Counted from the stretch's first letter, positions 52,708-63,035 are shown. The stretch: DNA of 64,000 nt from Haemophilus parainfluenzae ATCC 33392 (GCF_031191205.1 NZ_CP133470.1:131501-195500), one strand, 5' to 3'. The notes: generated by a model not told the origin, from the sequence alone. Program-made: numbers and translations.

Positions 52708-52858
52708 TTCTTTATTCTAATCGAATAGTCAATATCTCATTTAATAATTAAGTATTTTATCCAAACTATTAAATAGAACTTCTATTCCGTTTCAAAAATT
52801 TTAGTTATCGCCTACACTTGAAATTATTTATTCCCAGAAAAACAATAATTTTCCTAAT

Positions 52859-52885
52859 AAAAGTGCGGTAAAAATTCGCACTTTT
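52859..52885. terminator. Uptake-type inverted pair ending the 52.9-59.4 kb gene cluster
   Basis: AAAAGTGCG and CGCACTTTT form a 9-bp stem. It would end the minus-strand cluster whose last stop is at 52900. The rest of 52708-52899 is AT-rich with no gene that I can support. Confidence 0.65.
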
Positions 52886-52899
52886 ACTATATAATTCTA

Positions 52900-54726
52900 T
52901 TATTTTAATATTTCTATTTGGTAGCTAATCTGTCTCAATTCACATTCTGATGTCTTATTCTCTTGAAGAAGGTTTTCCCAATTTTCATGTTCAAAAACAG
53001 AAACATTCACTTGTTTGTTTGAAAAATGTGTCAATTTTAACTGTGAATAAGCATCCACACATTTCCCTAACGTGATAGGTCCTTGATTATTCACTGGCCT
53101 AATCTTTCCGACTAATGTGATGATTTTCCCTTGCGGATCGGTTAGCGCGTGCTGTAAATAAAATGGAAATCCATTGAGGGTTAAAATAGCTTGGTCATGA
53201 TATGTTGGTGTAAATATCAACATAGACGTATTAGATACGTTTTTATGTTGTAATTTATTGGCTGTATCAACGTATTCTACCTGTCCTAAAGTTGCTTGAA
53301 TTGGGGTGTTTTCAAGCCATAATGCCCCCTCAGCATTTGTACACTCAGTTAATGCAAAATTATGGTAAGCCAGCGTATTATCAACAGGTTCTAAAAGATG
53401 CATAAAAGAAGCACTACTATTTTTTCTACACGAGAAAGCGCCGAGTTTTTTATTATCGTCTGCAAGTTGAGCCCAAACTGCAGAAGGTGTACTTCTAAAC
53501 GAGAACAGATTCACCTCTCCCCAAGAAAACGGTTTTTCTCGGCTCACAACTTGCTCTAAATATGGATTTTCAGGTAACCAATCTACCTCCGCACTATCAT
53601 CTAAATGCGTGAAAATGTTTAAGATTGGATGCTCTTTCATTTCACCTACTTTAGTGGTTTGTAATTTCTTACGCGGATTAGCAGAGTAAGTGAGCGAAGT
53701 TTTGATTGTCTCTGGGCAAGATTCAGCAAAAGCATGACTAAACTGCTTAATGACATGCAAGGTTGCTTGTTCATTTTGGAGATCGGTTAAAAGCACATCA
53801 AATTCGGGGGATTTAATGACACATTGATCGATTTTAGTGTTGTTTAACCCAGTCTGATGTTTTGCTGAACCAATAAGAATCATCGGCTTACCTTCTTGAT
53901 TTAAAATCAGAAAGAGATCATCGGCAATCCATTCATCTCCAATTCTAGCGTATCCTTGAGGTCTCGCCGTCCAATAAGGATTAGGTAAGCTATTTAAGTC
54001 CGCAAGTTTGGTGGTTATTTTCTCTTTATAGATCGGAAGCCCCGAATTGTAATAAAGCATAAAATCTTTAAGCTGAATCTGCTGCTGATTTAGCATCAAG
54101 GAGAATTCTGCTACTTTACATTCAGCAAACTCAAATTCTTCAGCAGGTAGGCCTTTTTCTACATCTTCTTGCATTTTCCTTTTAAAGCCTAGTTCATGTG
54201 TACATTTTATGCCATGAGGCAATTCTTTTGGCTAAGTTAGACTTATCACATCAACCTGATCATAGTTTATGGGAGCTTTGAAAGAAGTCAGCTCAAAGTT
54301 TCCCCATTTAAAAGTAGGTTGATTACCATGTTCGTCTTTTAAGTTATCAGTTTTGGCATAAAGCGTATAGTCATATTCCCCAATCTCTGCATTGGGCGGA
54401 AGATCTGTTAAGGCTTCAACTAGTTCGTGTTCACGTTGTATCTTTTGTTCTTGCACGCTTTGGGCATCTCGATATTCTGTCCATTTAGTATATCCCCAAG
54501 GAATGCTTATGGTTGGAATAATTAACAGAAGTTTTATTTTAGTTGTTAATGGCTTATCAGTTATTACTCCTATAACCGCATATAAAGCAAAATAGATGAT
54601 CAGAAGAACCGCATAAGCTGGTAAAAGCCACCACGCAAAAAAGACAATAATATCCCCTGATATCAACGCTCCAACTAAAAATATAACTAAAACAAGGAAT
54701 ATACCAACAATAACTTTAATCATCAC
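52900..54726 (-). pseudogene. Membrane protein gene split by one in-frame TAG stop
   Basis: Two open stretches, 54726-54232 (164 codons) and 54231-52900, share one frame and are separated by a single TAG (54234-54232). The sequence reads straight across it (YDQVDVISLT-stop-PKELPHGIKC). The intact form would be about 608 residues. The N-terminal part has two or three membrane helices (VIVGIFLVLVIFLVGALISG, AYAVLLIIYFALYAVIGVI). The large C-terminal part is of no family I know. If translation restarts, a TTG at 54222 or ATG at 54174 could give a 440- or 424-residue product. It lies after the effector and WD40-like genes, so a role as accessory or immunity protein is possible. Confidence 0.75.
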
Positions 54727-54830
54727 TCTAACCTTCGGAGTATCACATAAAAATATTATATGGAGTGAATTATACCATTAAGGAAAGTACGGTTAAAAAA
54801 CATTCGAAATGCTAGCCGCACTTTTAACAT

Positions 54831-55988
54831 TTAATCTGCCACCCAGATTTTCTCTAACTCCATTTTCTCAGGATGATATTTATACACATTAATTCCACCG
54901 CCGGTGGCTTGCCCGGTGACGAGGATATGAGCTTTCGGAGAAGAGGAAACGCTGAGGTTTCTCTGATAGTAATTTGTTGAAATACTCGGGTCGTTGCCGA
55001 TTTCTACATAGCCTTTAATTTGAGGTTCACCTACAGTATAGACAGCAGCAATTTCATCGCCATAACCGTCATAATTACCACTTTGTCTCAGTGCAACAAA
55101 TTCTGTATCTGTAACAAAAGCATAAGCAATAACACTGATTTTCGTAATTTGTTTTTCTTTCAATTTTTCGGGAATATTATCAAACTTTAATGATAGGCGT
55201 TGTCTATTCATAATGTTATGAATTTCCCACATATAATTCCTAATATTTTCACCTCCTGTCACAACCCAATCACCATTAGGACTTATTAAACCGGTAGTTT
55301 TTCCACAATTTCCATTCAATTTAGCGACAGGCTTTAAAGTATGCCTATTCCATAAAGTAATTTCATCATAACTTCCTTTTTTACTACTGTTAGGATTAAT
55401 TGGATTTTCTGTTAGGTTAGTTTCCGCAACAGGAGAATTGCCAACTGAACAAGCTGCTGTTGCAGATAAAAAATAATCTTTACTCATTGATAAAGTTAAT
55501 GGGAAAGGGAAACTTCCATCGGTATAAACTGGTACTAAATCTTTTCCATACCCTTTATAAAGCTGCCCGTTATCTTCCATATTAGAGGAAAGATAAAATT
55601 GTTTATCTGCTGACATAATATGCGTTTTCACTTGAAAGTGTGGGAAATTTTCTATTTCTTTTCCTTCTACATTTTGAATATGCACAATATTTTTATTATC
55701 CTGCCACATAAACTCATGGCTATCAGGAATAAAAAAGGCACTAAACGCGTTGGCATTTCGGGCAAGTATTGTCTTTTCCTTTTTCTCAATATCCCATAAC
55801 ACCAACTGACCAATAGGTTTATGTCTATCGGCATCTTCCGTAGCATGAGCACTAATGACATAACGCCCGTCGGTTGAAACACTTAACGAAAGTACCGGTG
55901 CAGTGCTGAAATATTTATATATAGCAAATAAAATAACGCATAGAATAACAGCTAATACAATAACTCTTAATTTTAACTTAGTAATCAT
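54831..55988 (-). CDS. Membrane-anchored beta-propeller (WD40-like) protein, candidate immunity protein
   Basis: A 385-residue protein with one N-terminal helix (LRVIVLAVILCVILFAIYKY) and a periplasmic part of repeated beta blades: LSLSVSTDGRYVISAH, GQLVLWDIEKKEK, TLSMSKDYFLSAT, LISPNGDWVVTGGE and LSVSSSPKAHILVTG. Its start overlaps the hydrolase effector stop by 4 bp (ATGA), the pattern of effector-immunity pairs. A periplasmic location would let it neutralise an effector delivered there. The immunity role is inferred from position. Confidence 0.65.
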   Translation of the reverse strand: MITKLKLRVIVLAVILCVILFAIYKYFSTAPVLSLSVSTDGRYVISAHATEDADRHKPIGQLVLWDIEKKEKTILARNANAFSAFFIPDSHEFMWQDNKNIVHIQNVEGKEIENFPHFQVKTHIMSADKQFYLSSNMEDNGQLYKGYGKDLVPVYTDGSFPFPLTLSMSKDYFLSATAACSVGNSPVAETNLTENPINPNSSKKGSYDEITLWNRHTLKPVAKLNGNCGKTTGLISPNGDWVVTGGENIRNYMWEIHNIMNRQRLSLKFDNIPEKLKEKQITKISVIAYAFVTDTEFVALRQSGNYDGYGDEIAAVYTVGEPQIKGYVEIGNDPSISTNYYQRNLSVSSSPKAHILVTGQATGGGINVYKYHPEKMELEKIWVAD

Positions 55989-58066
55989 TTTTTATATCTC
56001 CCAAAGTTTGAATTAGCCTTTATCCATCTATCCATAATTTGATTTTTATAGCTTTCTTTGTAGATATCAGGAAAAACCTTTTGGGTATCCAATGCCTTCC
56101 ACTCCCACTCCCGCATTGCCGAGTGCGAAATAAAATAATTACTCTGATCAAAGAAATTGAATTTTTTGTCTTCTTTATCTTCTTCACTACTGGTATTGCC
56201 ATTAATAAATTGATCAAACCCTTCCTCTTTTTGAAGTTCTGTTAATTTTTTATTTTTATACCCAATACCTTCAACAGACAAACGATTTCCTTGATGCCCC
56301 AACGCAGGACGCACCCACATATTTTTTATATAAATCGTCCAATTGTTAAATACCTGGTAAGTCAGCACATCAACAATATGTTTAAAATACTCATCATCAG
56401 GACGAAAACGACGATAATGGCTCCAAGGTTTCAAATAGTTTAATGGCTTCTTTAAATCAGAGGATACATCATTGGCTTCTTCCATCAGTAATTTTTCAAT
56501 CTTCTGTTTTATTTCCCGTCCTTTCACTGTGTTTTCTATATTGTTATATTCCGCAATGTCGTCCTGGTTTAGGCTTCCCCGATGTATTAGGACGTTCCGT
56601 CGGAGTTGTTCTATATTTTCATAATACTCACCAATTAAATTTAACTTATAGTAATAATCTTTTAAGGCTCCAGTGGTGTTTGCTAGAGAGGAATATTTCA
56701 TCGGATAAGCTCCACCAATTAAACCGGTATATTCCTTATCTCCACCACGACTATCACCATCCAACACTCCATCTTCTTGTGAATACAATACGCGAAGATA
56801 TTTCACTGTTTTATGTGCATAAGGAAATAGTTCCATTGCCACCGGATTTTTCACGCGAGTATATGTGTCAGTGATTGCATTATCAGCGACAGCGGCTTCC
56901 CACATAATCAGATTATCAATTTTCTCATTATAGGCCCCGTCAAAATCACCTAAAATATTCAATGCACTTAATGCAACTCGGGCACCTAATGAATGAGTAA
57001 TAATATTAACTTTAATGCCTTCATTAAATAACTCTATCAATACCTTTGCGAGCTCTCGCCCTGCTTCGTTAGCATACATTTCCGCTCTGAAAAACACCAT
57101 GGAAGGATCAACGCTACCAGACCAAGTCACTCCAATAATTCGGTGATATTTATCCCAATCAGTAAAAGGATCATCATAATTTAATTTACCAGATGCAGCT
57201 AAATTCAAATAATATTCAACATGTGGAAACCAACCTAAAGCTTTATGACCATTAACTTTTAAATCTACCTCATCGTAAATGTGCTTAACATAAATATTGT
57301 CATCCTCTTTCGCTTGCTCAAGGAGTGTATTTGTCGCCAATTGACCAATCGCCTTGTTATCATAATGCAAATAAGGTCGCTGAACCTGATCGGAGGGCGG
57401 TAAGTTTGAATATTCTGGAAGCTCGCCAAAATCTTCCGATTGTGGAAATTTTCCAATATGTCCAAGTGAAACATTGTAGCCATGAATAAACAAAGTAGCG
57501 GTGTTACCATCCTTTTTAATCTGTTCAAGTTGTTTTGTAGATAATCTCGTCTCACTATTTTGACGAAAACGCAAATTCAATAAAATCGGTGGGGGAAGAT
57601 AGATTGCCTTCACTTCTTTTGCATTTACCGAAACAAACACTTTTAGTGGTTTAGCAAGTTGTAATCGCGGGTCTTTAGTTTTTTCATCATTTGCTTTGAT
57701 AAGTACATAGCCGTCTGAATCATTAAAAAATGCTTGTTCATCTTTATCAGTAAGCTGTCTGCCGTCTTTTTTATGACGGTCGTATTTTGGTGCGGTATCA
57801 GGACCTCTCATTAATTGCCAGGAAATCAGACCGCACTTTACGCTCAAATGGTGACTATCTCCATTTTTATCAATTTCACCGTAAGAAACCCCACCATCTT
57901 GGTCATAAACTTTGACCATAATTCCTGCAGGTAAAGGACGATCAAGTGTATCTTTATGATGAATAATGATATTAGTACGACAAGCTGCAGTGCCCATCTT
58001 GGTTGATTCAGAACGGTGGGCTTCTTCGAATTGATGATAGAATGGTTGTGTAGTGGTATTAGCCAT
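55985..58066 (-). CDS. Alpha/beta-hydrolase, candidate type VI lipase-like effector
   Basis: A 693-residue protein. Residues 25-160 look like a beta-rich N-terminal domain seen in T6SS effectors (IIIHHKDTLDRPLPAGIMVK, GLISWQLMRGPD). An alpha/beta-hydrolase core follows, with oxyanion-type motif FIHGYN at 193-198 and nucleophile elbow THSLGA, giving catalytic S359. The C-terminal 250 residues are unassigned. There is no signal peptide. The gene directly follows a DUF4123 chaperone gene (8-bp overlap), which strongly suggests a T6SS cargo protein. It may attack membrane lipids, though the substrate is not shown. Confidence 0.75.
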   Translation of the reverse strand: MANTTTQPFYHQFEEAHRSESTKMGTAACRTNIIIHHKDTLDRPLPAGIMVKVYDQDGGVSYGEIDKNGDSHHLSVKCGLISWQLMRGPDTAPKYDRHKKDGRQLTDKDEQAFFNDSDGYVLIKANDEKTKDPRLQLAKPLKVFVSVNAKEVKAIYLPPPILLNLRFRQNSETRLSTKQLEQIKKDGNTATLFIHGYNVSLGHIGKFPQSEDFGELPEYSNLPPSDQVQRPYLHYDNKAIGQLATNTLLEQAKEDDNIYVKHIYDEVDLKVNGHKALGWFPHVEYYLNLAASGKLNYDDPFTDWDKYHRIIGVTWSGSVDPSMVFFRAEMYANEAGRELAKVLIELFNEGIKVNIITHSLGARVALSALNILGDFDGAYNEKIDNLIMWEAAVADNAITDTYTRVKNPVAMELFPYAHKTVKYLRVLYSQEDGVLDGDSRGGDKEYTGLIGGAYPMKYSSLANTTGALKDYYYKLNLIGEYYENIEQLRRNVLIHRGSLNQDDIAEYNNIENTVKGREIKQKIEKLLMEEANDVSSDLKKPLNYLKPWSHYRRFRPDDEYFKHIVDVLTYQVFNNWTIYIKNMWVRPALGHQGNRLSVEGIGYKNKKLTELQKEEGFDQFINGNTSSEEDKEDKKFNFFDQSNYFISHSAMREWEWKALDTQKVFPDIYKESYKNQIMDRWIKANSNFGRYKK

Positions 58067-59384
58067 GTAAATTTGCTCCCAATTTATTACGGATAATATT
58101 TTTATTTTCTAGAACGCTTATCCGTTGTTTTATAAGATATCGTTTTTTTTGTTCTACGATATCACTTTGCAAAATTTGATTAATTTTTTTCTCTGGATCT
58201 AATATATCAATTACGTTGCCATAGGCTAAACTCAGTAAAGCAAATAATCCAATATCAATAGTTTGATGTAAAGCATAAGTTTGACAAAGACGATAGCAAT
58301 GTTGAACGACTTTTTCAATTGTCGCTCTGTCATAGTGGTCATTTAGCATTGGGGTAGTATCCAGTAATTCAGTAACCAAATCTTTTAGTAATACAGAATT
58401 TCTTTCATCAACAATTGTATTTAATTCAAATTTATCAAACTGTTTTTTAGCCGGTGTTATTTTAGCCAAATCTATTGTAGGTATATAATGCACAACATCA
58501 TTTCCCTTAGGCAAAATAAAGGAGTCAATTAAGCCTTGCCCCCAAAAAGTTGCTAATTTTTTTGGATAATATATTAAACGGTCAAAATATTGTTCTAATA
58601 CTATTGGGTCATAAAAACGAAAATAGAGCAATCTATCATCATAAGTTGGCATATAGATAAATTTTCTAAAATGATTCAGTAACTCATCAAATGTAGCGGT
58701 TGATCGGAAGAAAAAACCAAATGATTTATTCCACTGTTGAAATCCATCCTCAGACTCTTTTCCTTTCGGGCTTTCACTGCACAGTTCTTCAACAAAAGAG
58801 TGATTTTCCGGTAAGTGCAACAAATAAGGCGCAGTTCTTTTTCTCTTTTCTCCCTCTTCACCTTTAAATAAACAAGCGTAATGAATATCATCTAACTCAA
58901 AACGCTGTGGAAACCAAAAGCTCACTTCGGCATTAATGATGGCATAGCATTGGCCGGCGGAATTATCTTCCGGCCATAGGTAAGGCTTAATGGTGTCCGG
59001 AATAGGTTGAAATAAGAAAGGCGTACGTTCATCTTCTCGTCTTAGCGGGAATTCGGTTTTAATTAAACAGGCTATTGTGCTTTTTTCATTTTCTCGATAT
59101 TGGTTAGGATTGAAAATGATAACCGGATGCTGTTCCGATAACTCTTGCGCTGTTGTTTTTAATTGCGCAATTAATGTTTCATCGGCGTGGCGTTGAAAAT
59201 AGGTATTAAGGGGTAGGGGAAGAAAAGAATACTGTAATCGAATTTGGTTCTGTTGTTGGTAAACTGTAATGTGATTTTTGGCGATTTCGGCACTGGTGGC
59301 ATAAATTAAGATAATAATATCTTCTTGTTCATTATTGGAGAGTTGGTGAGCATTGACGGCATAGATTAGATTTTCATGTGGCAT
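58059..59384 (-). CDS. DUF4123 type VI effector chaperone
   Basis: A 441-residue protein whose middle region has the DUF4123 pattern: CYAIINAEVSFWFPQRF, APYLLHLPENHSFVEEL, FDELLNHFRKFIYMPTYDD and LLYFRFYDPIVLEQYFDRLI. DUF4123 proteins (TEC/Tap) bind a cognate effector and load it on the VgrG spike. The first 120 residues are an extra domain I do not recognise. It is first in the minus-strand cargo operon and overlaps the hydrolase gene by 8 bp. ATG follows AAGGAGAATTCC. Confidence 0.85.
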   Translation of the reverse strand: MPHENLIYAVNAHQLSNNEQEDIIILIYATSAEIAKNHITVYQQQNQIRLQYSFLPLPLNTYFQRHADETLIAQLKTTAQELSEQHPVIIFNPNQYRENEKSTIACLIKTEFPLRREDERTPFLFQPIPDTIKPYLWPEDNSAGQCYAIINAEVSFWFPQRFELDDIHYACLFKGEEGEKRKRTAPYLLHLPENHSFVEELCSESPKGKESEDGFQQWNKSFGFFFRSTATFDELLNHFRKFIYMPTYDDRLLYFRFYDPIVLEQYFDRLIYYPKKLATFWGQGLIDSFILPKGNDVVHYIPTIDLAKITPAKKQFDKFELNTIVDERNSVLLKDLVTELLDTTPMLNDHYDRATIEKVVQHCYRLCQTYALHQTIDIGLFALLSLAYGNVIDILDPEKKINQILQSDIVEQKKRYLIKQRISVLENKNIIRNKLGANLHG

Positions 59385-59643
59385 GGAATTCTCCTTGGTT
59401 AGAGGACAAATATTATAGGGATTTTAGAGTTAAAAGCTAACCTATTAATTAATCATCATAATTATACTATCTATGTATTCCCCTTCTCTTATTGCTTTCA
59501 TAGTCACTAGAACTTAGCCCTAACTATCTTTCAGAAATGCCAGATCATACCCCAAAAAACAGTATAAATTGGGGAAAACTTAAAATAGATTACACATAAT
59601 TTCATACTATTTTAAAATTCTTTATTTCTATTCTCTATGTACT
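59385..59643. other. AT-rich intergenic stretch without a gene
   Basis: It probably contains the promoter of the DUF4123 operon. I found no RNA gene, strong hairpin or open frame of note. Confidence 0.5.
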
Positions 59644-60107
59644 TTATCTCTCACTTAATAGCTTAATAAGCTTATCATCTTTAAACGTGCAAGCTCTCTT
59701 ATTGAAATCACATAAAAAAACCGACTCTAGCAAATCATTTCTCTCATTAATGGCTTTAGTTGCACAATCAATAAAATTTACCTTCCCCTCCTGACCATTT
59801 TCAAGTTCGGGATAACATTGCTTAAATTTTAATATATTCCATTTTTTTGAGACGAAATTAGATACTCTCTTATCTTTTGATTTTCTTGTTGGATTGATAC
59901 TTTATAGTTAAAATTTAACTTTTTCTGAGCCAGCATATACCCCTTACTTACACAAGACATTAAATCTTCTTCTTGCACACTTCCAGACAAGCAAGGCTTA
60001 GATAATGCATCTGAAACAAGCAAGTCTTCTGGCTCAAGAGAAAAAACTAAACGAGAAGAAAAAAGTAATAGAAAAATTAAAACCTTATATTTATTATTGT
60101 TAAACAA
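59644..60107 (-). pseudogene. Secreted LprI/DUF1311-like protein, frameshifted in a 7-A run
   Basis: A signal peptide (VLIFLLLFSSRLVFS) leads to CLSGSVQEEDLMSCVSKGYM and LAQKKLNFNYK, the Cys-x(n)-Cys then lysine/tyrosine pattern of DUF1311/LprI-type lysozyme inhibitors. The frame stops at 59829, but one extra A in the run at 59842-59848 would continue it with KKWNILKFKQCYPELENG, FIDCATKAINERND and more cysteines to a stop at 59644, about 154 residues. Family length supports the longer form. It lies beside peptidoglycan-hydrolase modules, so lysozyme inhibition fits the context. Confidence 0.7.
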
Positions 60108-60326
60108 ATCGATTCCTTTTTACTTAAACCATATCCAAAACCAATAAACATTACGCAACTTAGAAAACTCAATATTTTTAGGTTCTGCTGGTAAATAAGT
60201 CTATAAATGCGATAAATTTCATCAAATAAAATAACCCCATAGGAAAAGTGCGATTCATTTTATATAAAACAAACCGCACTTTAGAAGTTGAAAAACAGGT
60301 TTACTATATGCTTGGAACACTAATCT
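60108..60326. other. Intergenic stretch with a terminator-like uptake pair
   Basis: AAAGTGCG (near 60246) and CCGCACTTT (near 60273) can pair below the SH3-like gene at 60327. A minus-strand open stretch without a start (reading ILSFLSCVMFIGFGYGL) could be a decayed membrane peptide but is not called. Confidence 0.4.
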
Positions 60327-60998
60327 CTATCTTATTAAAAACTCACTATTTACACTTAAATAGCTAATATTATAAGATCTCATCCATTTAATTATACTCT
60401 TCTTTCCTGGAAATAATATTTTATACCACTTATTGTTTTTAGAATCCTTTTTAACATCAAGTATCAATACCTTATCCCCTTTAACCAAATACATATCAGT
60501 CTTATTATAGTTTTCATTATACAAATAAGATTTTTTATTAACATATCCAAGAGAAAACATTCTATTTCCATTATCAGAAATATCTGTAGAAATATTTCGT
60601 CTAAAACTTACAAGATTATCGATTATAAACTCATCAACTTCTGATGGTCCACTACCCAAATAATAATATTCATACTTATCCAAAAGTAGATTATCATCTA
60701 TCAATTTATAGGTATATATATTAGAAATGCCATCAAATCCACACTCTATAGATATTTTATCTTTTGATATAGGGACGATACTAAATTCCCCACATTCATT
60801 ATTATCTTTTATATGTATAGTATTGTAGTAATTACTACCTAATTTTAACTCACATTGATAGCTCATTGAATCAGATTGACTACAAGAAATTTTAGACTCC
60901 ATATCACCACTAAATTTTTGCAGTCCATTCATGCTAGATGTAGCCTCAGCATAATAAGATATTAACAAAGCAATAATAAAAATAATTTTAATCCTCAT
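60327..60998 (-). CDS. Secreted SH3-like protein, candidate immunity protein (copy 3)
   Basis: A 223-residue protein. The start at 60998 gives a signal peptide (MRIKIIFIIALLISYYAEA) after GAAGG; an in-frame start at 61052 would bury it. The N-terminal part has cysteine-containing beta segments (SCSQSDSMSYQCELKLG). The C-terminal 60 residues match copies 1 and 2: KKSYLYNENYNKTDMYLVKG DKVLILDVKK and WYKILFPGKKS. That SH3-like part may bind cell wall or the effector. The effector fragment upstream overlaps its start by 11 bp. Confidence 0.65.
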   Translation of the reverse strand: MRIKIIFIIALLISYYAEATSSMNGLQKFSGDMESKISCSQSDSMSYQCELKLGSNYYNTIHIKDNNECGEFSIVPISKDKISIECGFDGISNIYTYKLIDDNLLLDKYEYYYLGSGPSEVDEFIIDNLVSFRRNISTDISDNGNRMFSLGYVNKKSYLYNENYNKTDMYLVKGDKVLILDVKKDSKNNKWYKILFPGKKSIIKWMRSYNISYLSVNSEFLIR

Positions 60999-61149
60999 AA
61001 CCTTCAAATTTCTTTTGTAGACCTGTGCCATATTTTGTGTTTTTAATACCACTAGTAGAGAATTTATACACTCCTATAGGCTTAGATAAATTCAAATTAG
61101 GACATTCTTGTATATTATTATCTCTAATAATCGACTTAAACCTATTATG
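60988..61149 (-). pseudogene. 3' remnant of an effector gene upstream of SH3-like copy 3
   Basis: An open frame of 53 codons without a good start ends ...VYKFSTSGIKNTKYG then LQKKFEGYED and a stop overlapping the SH3-like start, as in the other two pairs. No family is recognised. It follows directly on the terminator of copy 2, so its 5' part has been lost. Confidence 0.5.
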
Positions 61150-61161
61150 TCAGTAAAAAAA

Positions 61162-61187
61162 TAACCGCACGTTACAAAGTGCGGTTA
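61162..61187. terminator. Uptake-sequence hairpin after SH3-like copy 2
   Basis: TAACCGCAC/GTGCGGTTA, 9-bp stem. A near copy follows SH3-like copy 1 at 63001. Confidence 0.75.
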
Positions 61188-61196
61188 ACAAGTTAT

Positions 61197-61973
61197 TTAA
61201 TTTAAATCAACTGGATCAGCTTTAATCCACATGTTGATTTCTTTTTTTCCTTTGTAATTTATAAGGTACCATTTTTCATTTTTTAAAGATTTCACATCAT
61301 TAATTATGACTTGATCCCCTTTAATCAAATACATTTTACTTATACTATTAGGAGATGTATATAAATAGCTTCTTTTATTAATAAATCCAATCTCCTTACA
61401 TGAGGATGTATTAATACTCTCATTTAAATATTCACACTTCATATATTTTTCACTCAACAGCCCCCCATCGGAAGAAATATCATAATTAATAATCAATATA
61501 CTTTTATTATCGTATGTACTGAAAAAAACATTCTTATCATAAGCCTTAATATTTAGAACCAACTTATTGTTTTTATTAAAAAATTTATAGTCCTCAAATC
61601 CATATTTGGATTCAATACCATCCATAAATTCTTCACTAATATCCTCTAATTTTATACCATTATGAAAATTTAAAAAATAACCATAATACCTATCATACTC
61701 TGGAGAATAATTAACTTGCTCTATCTTTAATATCTTTCCATTTAATTTGCTAAAAATATAACTCAATTCAGTTTTAGTAGATGATGCATTATATGAATTT
61801 GATATAACAATAGCATCTTTATTGTCCAATAACACGCTACCTAACTCATCATTAATTAAGATAGTTTTAACTTTATTACCATCATTATAAATATTATTAT
61901 CTTTTACATAATATTCAGAAAAAGCAAATTGAGGAATAAACAATAGCAAAATAAATAATCTTTTTATAACCAT
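61197..61973 (-). CDS. Secreted SH3-like protein, candidate immunity protein (copy 2)
   Basis: A 258-residue protein with a signal peptide (MVIKRLFILLLFIPQFAFSE). The ATG at 61973 follows GAGGAGTGTTTAAG and is preferred over an in-frame GTG at 61982. The C-terminus (KRSYLYTSPNSISKMYLIKG DQVIINDVKS, WYLINYKGKKEINMWIKAD) is nearly the same as copy 1, while the N-terminal 190 residues differ. The decayed hydrolase gene upstream overlaps its start by about 10 bp. Confidence 0.68.
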   Translation of the reverse strand: MVIKRLFILLLFIPQFAFSEYYVKDNNIYNDGNKVKTILINDELGSVLLDNKDAIVISNSYNASSTKTELSYIFSKLNGKILKIEQVNYSPEYDRYYGYFLNFHNGIKLEDISEEFMDGIESKYGFEDYKFFNKNNKLVLNIKAYDKNVFFSTYDNKSILIINYDISSDGGLLSEKYMKCEYLNESINTSSCKEIGFINKRSYLYTSPNSISKMYLIKGDQVIINDVKSLKNEKWYLINYKGKKEINMWIKADPVDLN

Positions 61974-62985
61974 CTTAAACACTCCTCTAATTTAGATGCA
62001 TATCCAGCTATGCTAGCAGCCTTATCCATACCGTTAATAACCCTTCTGGCATTCAGGTAGTCAGCACTATCTTCTGAAATATAACTTGATATTTTTTCGT
62101 TGTAAACATTCCTGTTTCCATTCCATATATCATTATTTTAGTTGCATTCTTTTGATCTAAAGCTAATTCTGGGTTATTAACAAGATCTTTTTTTAGGTAT
62201 TCCCCTGATTTCCTATAATTTTTCTTCCATGTAGTAACAGTACCTCGCCGCTTTCACCTATTTGGTTATACTTGCCCATTAAGCCAAGCTCTTCACTCGC
62301 TTTAATCTCAATAGGTTTATCCAGCTTTACTTCAACATCAGCTTGGGTATCTACCTTATGCTTGCTTAGCAGTGGAAGGCCTTTGATTGGTCCACTTTGC
62401 ATCTCTTCATAAGACTGATGAAAAATATGCCAATGCTCACCAGACTTAGGTTTATGCTCAATCGTTTTATTATCCTTTGTTTCTCTATACCAAAGTAATT
62501 CATCAAATTTATCTTGAATCTGCGTATGTCGTCTGACCCCAATCGTCACGCCATTCTTCAACTCCACACGTGGATTAAGTGACTGATTTTTTGCATCTCG
62601 GATAACTATCTTATTATCTGATGATTTAGTACTCCCTACAATCTCTTCTATTCCACTTTTGTAATCGCTTAATTTGGCTGTATGACGGTAAAGCGAATAA
62701 AACGTCAGCACATTGTCTTTCGGATAAGCTACTTCATGCTTCAGTAAAAAAAGCCCGTAGAATATACCGCACTTTCTTTTGATGATTCAGATTCATTATC
62801 GGATTTATATTCACTATCCACTTTATAAGCTATCAGTTTGCCATCAGCTATCGCACAAATCTTGTTATTCTCAAATTCACTGCTCGGAAATTTTGATGCC
62901 TGTGAATGATGTTGATGTTCGAGGTTGTAATTCGGATTTAAAAAGGTGTAATCTCGTAAGGTTTGGCGGGTTGATGATTAGTTTT
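61964..62985 (-). pseudogene. Decayed peptidoglycan-hydrolase effector gene
   Basis: Fragments in changing frames make up one gene. Up to 62747: PYEITPF, then NYNLEHQHHSQASKF and CAIADGKLIAYKVDSE. From about 62745 to 62193: HEVAYPKDNVLTFYSLYRHT, LKNGVTIGVRRHTQ and LGLMGKYNQIG. Below 62215: YLKKDLVNNPELALDQKNAT and, after another shift, DYLNARRVINGMDKAASIAGYA, which is the end of an endolysin/chitinase-like lysozyme domain. Shifts fall in short A/T runs (62940-62944, 62746-62752, 62092-62097), with one more near 62210, where an internal deletion is also likely. The 5' end is missing. It precedes SH3-like copy 2 as effector precedes immunity. Confidence 0.75.
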
Positions 62986-63000
62986 TAAAAGAACAAAAAA

Positions 63001-63026
63001 TAACCGCACAGTATAAAGTGCGGTTA
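63001..63026. terminator. Uptake-sequence hairpin after SH3-like copy 1
   Basis: TAACCGCAC/GTGCGGTTA, 9-bp stem, in the same position relative to its gene as the hairpin at 61162. Confidence 0.75.
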
Positions 63027-63035
63027 ATAAATCAT

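Noticed and set aside
59829..62950. Frameshifts in A/T runs as sequencing errors
   Set aside because: Conserved genes elsewhere keep their frame through equal runs, for example seven A near 1163 in cydD, so errors limited to this region are unlikely. Reads could still settle it.
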